Assembly (NCBI GenBank): GCA_022432975.1
Contig: CM039512.1
Location: 29,249,171 to 29,313,170, forward strand
Source of the DNA: Begonia masoniana
Taxonomy: Eukaryota; Streptophyta; Magnoliopsida; Cucurbitales; Begoniaceae
DNA length: 64,000 bases
Reading direction: 5' to 3'
The notes below the pieces were generated by a model. The model did not search any database. It had not been told where the DNA came from and saw only the letters and a program-made list of their open reading frames with translations. Position numbers and translations under genes: made by a program. Positions 58,682 through 64,000 of the stretch are shown in pieces (position 1 is the first letter of the stretch; each line of letters begins with the position of its first letter).

Positions 58682-60448
58682 TGTCATTACCCAAATGTGT
58701 ACGTATGAGCACGACTGCAGGGCAAACCTCAGGTTGTGGGGCAAACCACGGGACCTAAGCCGAGTATAGGCCAAATCCCAGTCTCAAGTATAGGCAAATA
58801 CCGGGTCGTAAAAAGGGGGGTTGTCACAATCCCACATCGCTTGGGGAGATATATGGAAATAGAAAACACTCTCAAGATAGTAAGACGCGTTTTGGAGCAC
58901 AATTGGCAACGGATCCCATAAAAACTCCGAAGTTAAAAGTGCTCTGATGAGAGTAGTACCATGTTGGGGGACCGACTGGGAAGTCCTCGCCAAACAAATC
59001 CGTGAGGGATGTATGGGCGACCCAGAGTGGACAATATCTTACTGGGGAGGAAGTTTGTTATAAATGGTATCAGAGCCTGTAACCAACCAGAAATATGGCC
59101 AACGAGGACGTTGGGCCCCTGAGGGGGGATGATTGTGATTACCCAAATGTATACATATGAGTACGACTGTGGGGTAAACCTTTGGTTGCGGGACAAACCT
59201 CAAGACCTAAGCCGAGTGTAGGCAAATCCCAGACTCGAGTATAGGCAAATCTCGAGTCATAAAAAGGGGGTCGTCACAATCCCACATCGCTTGGTGAGGT
59301 ATATGGAAATGAAACATATGTAAGAAAACCCTCCCAAGATAGTAAGATACGTTTTGGAGCACAATTGGTATCGGATCCCATAAGAACTCTGAAGTTAAAA
59401 ATGCTCTAGTAAGAGCAGTACAATGTTGGGTGACCGACTGGGAAGTCCTCGCCAAACAAATCTGTGAGGGCTGCATGGGGAACCTAGAGCGGACAATATC
59501 TTACTAGGGAGAAAGGAGTTCGTTATAAATGGTATCAGGGCGTGTACCCAACCAGAAATGTGGCCAACGAGGAGGTTGGACTCATGAGGGGGGATGATTG
59601 TGATTACCCAAATGTGGATGTATGAGCACGACTGCGGGGCAAACCTCGAGTTGCGGAACAAACCTTGGGACCTAAGTCGAGTGTAGGCAAATATCGGACT
59701 CGAGTGTAAGTAAATCCCAGGTAGTAAAAAAGTCACAATCTCACATCACTTGGAGAGGTATATGCAAATGAAACATATGTAAGGAAACCCTCCCAAGATA
59801 GTAATATGCGTTTTGGAGCACAATTGGCAACGGATCCCATAAGAACTCCGAAGTTAAAAGTGCTCCGGTGAAAGCAGCACCATGTTAGGTAACCGACTAG
59901 GAAGTCCTCACCAAACAAATTTTTGAGGGCTGTATGGGCGACCCAGAGCAGACAATATCTTAATGGGGAGGAAGGGATTCGTTATAAATGGTATCAGCGC
60001 CTGTACCCAACCGAAAATGTGGCCAACGAGGACGTTGGGCTTCTGAGAGGGGATGATTGTGATTACCCGAATGTATACATATGAGCACGACTGTAGGACA
60101 AACCTCGGGTTGCAGGGCAAACCTCGGGACCTAAGCCGAGTGTAGGTAAATCCCAGACTCGAATATAGGTAAATCTTGGGTCGTAAAAAGAGGGTCGTCA
60201 CAATCTCACATTGCTTGGGGAGGTATATGAAAATGAAACATATGTAAGAAAACCCTCCCAAGATAGTAAGACACGTTTTGGAGTACAATTATCAACAGAT
60301 CTAATAAGAACTCCAAAGTTAAAAGTGCTCTAGTGAGAGGAGTACCATGTTGGGTGACCGACTAGGAAGTCCTCGCTAAACAAATCTGTGTTGGCTGTAT
60401 GGGCGACCCAGAGTAGACAATATCTTACTGGGAAAAGGGGTCGTTAAA
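58682..60448 (+). mobile_element. Cassandra-type TRIM tandem array: 4 LTRs, 3 internal regions
   Basis: Each LTR carries a 5S rRNA-derived stretch, the defining trait of Cassandra TRIMs. LTRs: 58682-59062, 59134-59527, 59599-59986 and 60058-60448 (381-394 bp). Between them are three 71-bp internal regions, each with a PBS (TGGTATCAGAGCC-like at 59065, 59530, 59989) and a G-rich PPT-like tract (GAGGGGGGATGAT). Outer flanks CGAGA (58677-58681) and CTAGA (60449-60453) match 4/5. There is no protein-coding capacity; mobility would depend on enzymes from other elements. Predicted minus-strand frames of 60-126 residues repeat with the array and are not genes. Confidence 0.93.
58904..58990 (+). ncRNA. 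5S rRNA-like segment in Cassandra LTR 1 (not a true 5S gene)
   Basis: Contains CGGATCCCATAAAAACTCCG, AGTTAAAAGTGCTC and GGGAAGTCCTC, matching the second half of plant 5S rRNA including the internal RNA polymerase III promoter (A and C boxes). Equivalent segments lie at 59365-59453, 59825-59912 and 60289-60376, the last being the most degraded. Confidence 0.88.
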
Positions 60449-61123
60449 CTAGATAACCCACATGCCTACCTGCGTCTGTGCTGTAATGTACCCGCACATC
60501 CACAGTGCCTGCGTTGCTGCGTCAGCACGTCTACCCTCACATCGTGTGCGCGTACTCGTGCGCCCTGCATGCTCGGCTCGTCAATGTGCCCATCCAGTGC
60601 ACATCTGGCCTAAACCTTAGCCTGCTACCACGCCAGCCCGTGCGCGTGCCTTGCTCAGCCACTCACGCTCTTTTGCCCTGCGCATGTCCATCAACGGCCT
60701 AACTTACCTTCTTGTTGCTTTTTCTAATTTTTTTAGTTTGTTAAGTTTGTTATTTCATAATTAGGTTAAATTTACTTATTCCTAGCTACCTGAAGGTTAT
60801 TAAACACAATCTATGTACTTCAAAAAGGACACACAATTTTTGTAATTGAATTTTCTTCTTGAGAGTTTCTTTCTAGAATTATCTCTTTGGCTCTTTTTGA
60901 AGAATTAGGTCTTCTTCAAGTCAAAGCTTGAGAGATCACTTGATAACTTTTGTTCTTACAACAAGTTTAGGTTTGGGTCAAACTCCTCTTGCTTGATTAC
61001 TTTTGTTCTATTGGCAAGGTTCGATCTTGGTCAAGTTGCTCGTACTTGATTATAAGGCGTTCCTTGAGTTTTACTCTGCATTATTGAAGGGTCTCAGATT
61101 CTCAATATCTGTGGTTCTCATCA

Positions 61124-61471
61124 TTAGGTGGATGGCAAAGAAGACCCCATTCTCAGGGGGCCCGAGCCATCAGTGAGGTATCACTCTAGAAGATGTAGAA
61201 TTCTAACCTTGTGCCAGGACTAATGGGGTAAAGGACAATCTCATATAGATAATTTCTATGGGATACAGGGTCTTCCAAAAGGTAATGGAGACATGTAAAG
61301 GTTTATTCGGGCCAGACTGAGATTGACCCTAGCATGCAAAGGTATAAGGGAGCTTGGCTGCAAGACCCAACTATCTAGTAGAGACAAAAGTCGGCCTTAG
61401 TGATCCGAAATTGTCGAGTGGAAGAGTTGTCGCTTAATGCTAAAGTTGTTATAGGGATAACACATTGTTCT
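61124..61471 (+). rRNA. rrn23: Nuclear copy of plastid 23S rRNA fragment (NUPT), degraded
   Basis: From TTAGGTGGATGGCAAAGAAG through GGGCCCGAGCCATCAGTGAG, GAATTCTAACCTTGTG, CAAGACCCAACT and AGTCGGCCTTAGTGATCCG to TAGGGATAACA, the order matches the domain V region of plant plastid 23S rRNA. Many differences are C/G to T/A changes, as expected for old methylated insertions. It is not functional. It starts exactly at the base after the LTR end at 61123. Confidence 0.88.
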
Positions 61472-61791
61472 TCATATGAGTCGCAGCTTTCGTTATTGAT
61501 GTACAACTTTGATCACTCAAGTTCTTAATGTATTAAGTTGTAAAGACCTTAGCTAAGTTAGTTTCATTATGCTTCTTTTTCTTCCTTTTATTTTTGAAGT
61601 AGTCCCAAAATATTTTTTGCTCGATACGTGACCCTTTTAGTGCAAGATATTCCATCAAGTTATTGGATCGTCACAACAACAGTAGAGATGAGACATTATT
61701 ATGAGAATTGAAGATTAACTATGGGTTGAAAGTTAATCTTACTGTGAATTACATTTTATTTTAAAAGTTTTCTTTTCTCCTTCATCAGCAA
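61472..61791. other. unassigned AT-rich sequence
   Basis: No match to plastid rRNA beyond 61471 and no coding frame of note. It ends at AGCAA (61787-61791), the presumed left target sequence of the next LTR. Confidence 0.4.
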
Positions 61792-61915
61792 TGTTGCACT
61801 TTAATTCTGCAAATGACAAGCAAAAGAACCAAAGCACAAGGGTTCGGTACTCTCAATTTTAACCGAAAATACCCCAAATCTAGTATACATGCATACATAC
61901 ATATATACATGTATA

Positions 61916-61955
<40 letters not shown>

Positions 61956-62928
61956 TTCTTCTAATAAAACTCGAATCAAAGGCCTCAAAAATGTGATGGA
62001 AAACTCACCTGGTGGATGGAATATGGTCGAAGTCTGCAACTGGTCCGAACGGCAACAACAGCACCATCGGAAAGGGAGACCTCCGATATGAAGGCTTACT
62101 CTACTGCAAGAAAAGGTTTTTCCACCCTTCTTCCAGTTTCCAATCCCTTGAAAGAGTAGAGAGAATGATGTCGATCAAGAACCTCCAAGTAACCCAAGAC
62201 TTGGCAAAAAATGGCAAGAACCTGATCAGATATGACACACTGAGGAGTAATCGAGAGAAACTTTGAAGAACACTTCAAATTTTTGGAAAAAAATCTTCAA
62301 TATATTCAGTTGATCAAAAAAATACTTTACAAAGTTGCAAATCAAGCTTAAATAGGTGCTCAAAAGGGACTTGGGTTTCTGGCTTCAGAAGAGAAGAAAG
62401 ACGTTACAAAAAAAATAGTCGTTAAAAACTAGCTGTTGGGCGAACGGTGTTTCAATTACGCGCGCGCTCGCACAGCAACGATCTTCAACGCTGGCTAGGT
62501 TATCCACCCTGTGCGCGTCATCTGAAATTCAGCGCTAGGTTGTGGCACCCTCTCGTGCGCGCCTTTCTTTGATCAACTACCGTGAGCACGTAAACACCTT
62601 GACTACCTAAGTGATCCAAAAAAAATGAACTAAGCATGCATGCCGTATAACAAAAAGCTAATGCTTGCCACAAAATACAAGAACTACAAGCTTGGTTACA
62701 TGAATTTGTCTTCAGGGAAGACAAATTCCCTCTTCAACGCCAAATGCTTCCGACCGAGTTTCCCATGAAAGGACATGCGTAGGTTTGTGCATATCTTGAG
62801 GCTTTGGTTCCCACTCCAAGTTATCAAAAAGATCTTCACCTGCAAAACTAGCAAACTTGTTAGAGAAAAGATTTGTTAGGTGACATACCTTGGTTTGAGA
62901 ACGCGTCAAAGGCCTCCGAGGCGTATCA
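61792..62928 (-). repeat. 3' LTR of a minus-strand gypsy element running off the window
   Basis: Plus-strand start TGTTGCACTTT (61792), end GGCGTATCA (62928), the end pattern of the CRM-like LTRs. The minus-strand frame 62712-62966 (RRPLTRSQTKVCHLTNLFSN, KPTHVLSWETRSEAF) is the pol tail crossing into it. It contains the microsatellite 61881-61957 and a GC-rich CGCGCGC stretch near 62460. Confidence 0.82.
61881..61957. repeat. Compound microsatellite (ATAC)n-(AT)n-(GT)n
   Basis: Degenerate CATA/ATAC repeats, then (TA)n, then about 14 uninterrupted GT units ending at 61956. Frames reading it as repeated Thr-His or Val-Cys are artefacts. Confidence 0.97.
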
Positions 62929-64000
62929 TCCTCTCCGAGTGATTGAGGATTTGACATTAAATCCAAGGGTTTGCCTGCTTCGATGTCATTTTCTTCTTCA
63001 ATATAAGGTGAGAGATCTTGTACATTAAAAGTGGCTGATACTCCATAATCTCTTGCAATTCTAACTTATACCCATTGTTGTTGATCCGTTCTAATATCTT
63101 GAAAGGTCCATCTGCTCGGGGAAGAAGCTGGGATCGCCATTGTTTAGGGAAACGCTCCTTTCTTAGGTGGAGCCACACTAAATCACCTTCATTGAATACT
63201 TTTTCTTTGCTCCCCTTATTAGCCTATTTTGCATACCTCTCATTTTTCTTTTCAATGGTTTTCCTAACTATTTCATGCAACTGCTTGACTTGCACTGCCT
63301 TGTTAGCCCCCACCGGATTCGCAAGATCCTTCATAGGGAGCGACAGTGGTCTAATGGCGTGAAGGGGTTGAAGCCATCGGCCACTTCAAAAGAAGTCTTC
63401 TGGGTGGACGAGTGAACACTCCTGTTATATGAAAACTCCAAGTATGGAAGTTGGACATCCCAGTCCATTAACTTTTTCCCCCACAATACTTCTTAAGAGT
63501 GTCCCTAGGGTACGATTAACTACTTCGGTCTGACTATCAATTTGTGGATGGAAAGATGTGCTGAATAGTAGTTTGGTACCAATTTTTCTTCATAAAGTCT
63601 TCCATAATGTACTTAGGAATTTTGTGTCTCTGTTTCATACAATAGACGTTGGCACTCCATGGAGTCTGACTATATCCTTAAAGAAAAGGTCAGCAACATT
63701 GATGGAATCATCAGTTTTGGCACAGGTAACGAAGTGTGCCATCTTGGAAAAATGATCTACGACTACCATAATGGAATCTTTAGTTTTGGCTGTATGTGGG
63801 AGTCCTAGAACGAAGTCCATGCTTATTTCTACCCACGGGTGGGTAGGCACTAGAAGTGGCAAGTATAATCCTTGAGGTAAGACCCTGCACTTTGCCGCAC
63901 ACAATACATTGTTCTATGACTCGGTGCACATCTCGTAAGAGGTGGGGCGAGAAGAAATGATCATTCAGCATGTCCAGGGTTTTTTTCCCCTAAAGTGGCT
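62929..64000 (-). pseudogene. Integrase remnant at the right window edge
   Basis: The minus-strand frame 63635-63904 has [20 protein letters not shown] (first catalytic Asp intact), [20 protein letters not shown] and [15 protein letters not shown]. The expected SDRD motif is altered just after this and the frame stops. 62957-63178 has [40 protein letters not shown]. 63780-63971 overlaps the zinc domain ([20 protein letters not shown]). The element continues beyond 64000. Confidence 0.88.

Larger units (their letters stand above)
48120..61123 (+). mobile_element. Degenerate plus-strand gypsy element with four insertions
   Basis: Partial 5' LTR (about 48120-48627), PBS 48630-48641, gag about 49600-50225, protease 52696-52989, RT/RNase H about 55290-56200, integrase about 56200-57340, pol tail 58360-58410, 3' LTR about 58365-61123. 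The 5' and 3' LTR ends match over about 500 bp (48190-48627 and 60690-61123), both ending TTCTCATCA. Insertions: 50226-52695, 52990-55268, 57341-58359, 58682-60448. The start of the 5' LTR and its target duplication were not found. Confidence 0.78.
58365..61123 (+). repeat. 3' LTR of the plus-strand gypsy element, hosting the Cassandra array
   Basis: The first bases still read as pol tail (GPMTRSKTMKMHK), as is usual for this group, so the exact LTR start is uncertain. The end TTCTCATCA at 61123 matches the 5' LTR end. 60454-60700 is GC-rich low-complexity sequence; predicted frames there are not genes. Confidence 0.7.

Noticed and set aside
58586..60288. Series of minus-strand frames of 60-126 residues that resemble each other
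   Set aside because: They repeat with the Cassandra array and lie antisense to the 5S-like promoter and PBS; they are shadows of the repeat.
58904..60376. Functional 5S rRNA gene cluster
   Set aside because: Only the second half of 5S is present, each copy lies inside an LTR with PBS and PPT beside it, and substitutions hit conserved positions.
61785..62091. Frames containing Thr-His or Val-Cys runs
   Set aside because: They translate the GT/AT microsatellite at 61881-61957.

Overview
The window looks like repeat-dense, heterochromatic DNA from a flowering-plant nuclear genome. I found no intact host gene. Almost everything I can name is Ty3/gypsy LTR-retrotransposon DNA. There is also one Ty1/copia remnant, one 5S-containing Cassandra-type TRIM array, two long-hairpin elements and a short nuclear copy of plastid 23S rRNA. 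Plant origin is supported by tRNA-iMet primer-binding sites next to several LTRs, the plastid rRNA piece, the Cassandra array and the plant-type gypsy/copia protein motifs. The species cannot be told from this.

Layout. (1) 1-1302: minus-oriented LTR cut by the window edge. (2) 2096-13221: a complete but dead minus-strand CRM-like gypsy element. Its two LTRs are each 1035 bp once a nested solo LTR (3009-4036) is removed, and its gag/protease region is split by a 3.6 kb solo LTR (7355-10976) full of tandem repeats. (3) About 14.5-19.86 kb: a copia relic whose integrase is split by a solo LTR (16383-19622). (4) 20509-32234: a complete Tekay/Del-like chromovirus with 2.4 kb LTRs. Its right LTR contains a further solo LTR (29341-31610, target duplication GATAT). 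(5) 32235-43035: an older minus-strand gypsy element whose LTR holds a palindromic LTR-derived element (32359-32813). Its body is split by nested solo LTRs (34096-39405 containing 34993-37496; 40285-42721). (6) 43036-46909: LTR-in-LTR debris. (7) 48120-61123: a degenerate plus-strand gypsy element. It is interrupted by a solo LTR with a 526 bp hairpin inside (50226-52695), a truncated antiparallel element (52990-55268), a 1.0 kb solo LTR (57341-58359) and a four-LTR Cassandra array (58682-60448). (8) 61124-61471: a plastid rrn23 fragment. (9) 61792-64000: the 3' end of another minus-strand gypsy element that runs off the window.

How the parts work together. No element here looks autonomous. 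Gag, protease, RT, RNase H and integrase carry frameshifts and stops, and many stops sit at glutamine codons (C-to-T type). Ten solo LTRs (eight with perfect 5-bp target duplications, two with 4/5) show a cycle of insertion followed by LTR-LTR recombination.

Most interesting signals. First, several diverged LTR families share a layout: an early TATA box, then three AG|GT splice-junction-like points bounding short segments of conserved length. Second, the 32359-32813 palindrome looks like two inverted LTR ends and has its own target duplication. Third, the Cassandra TRIM forms a head-to-tail array with shared LTRs.
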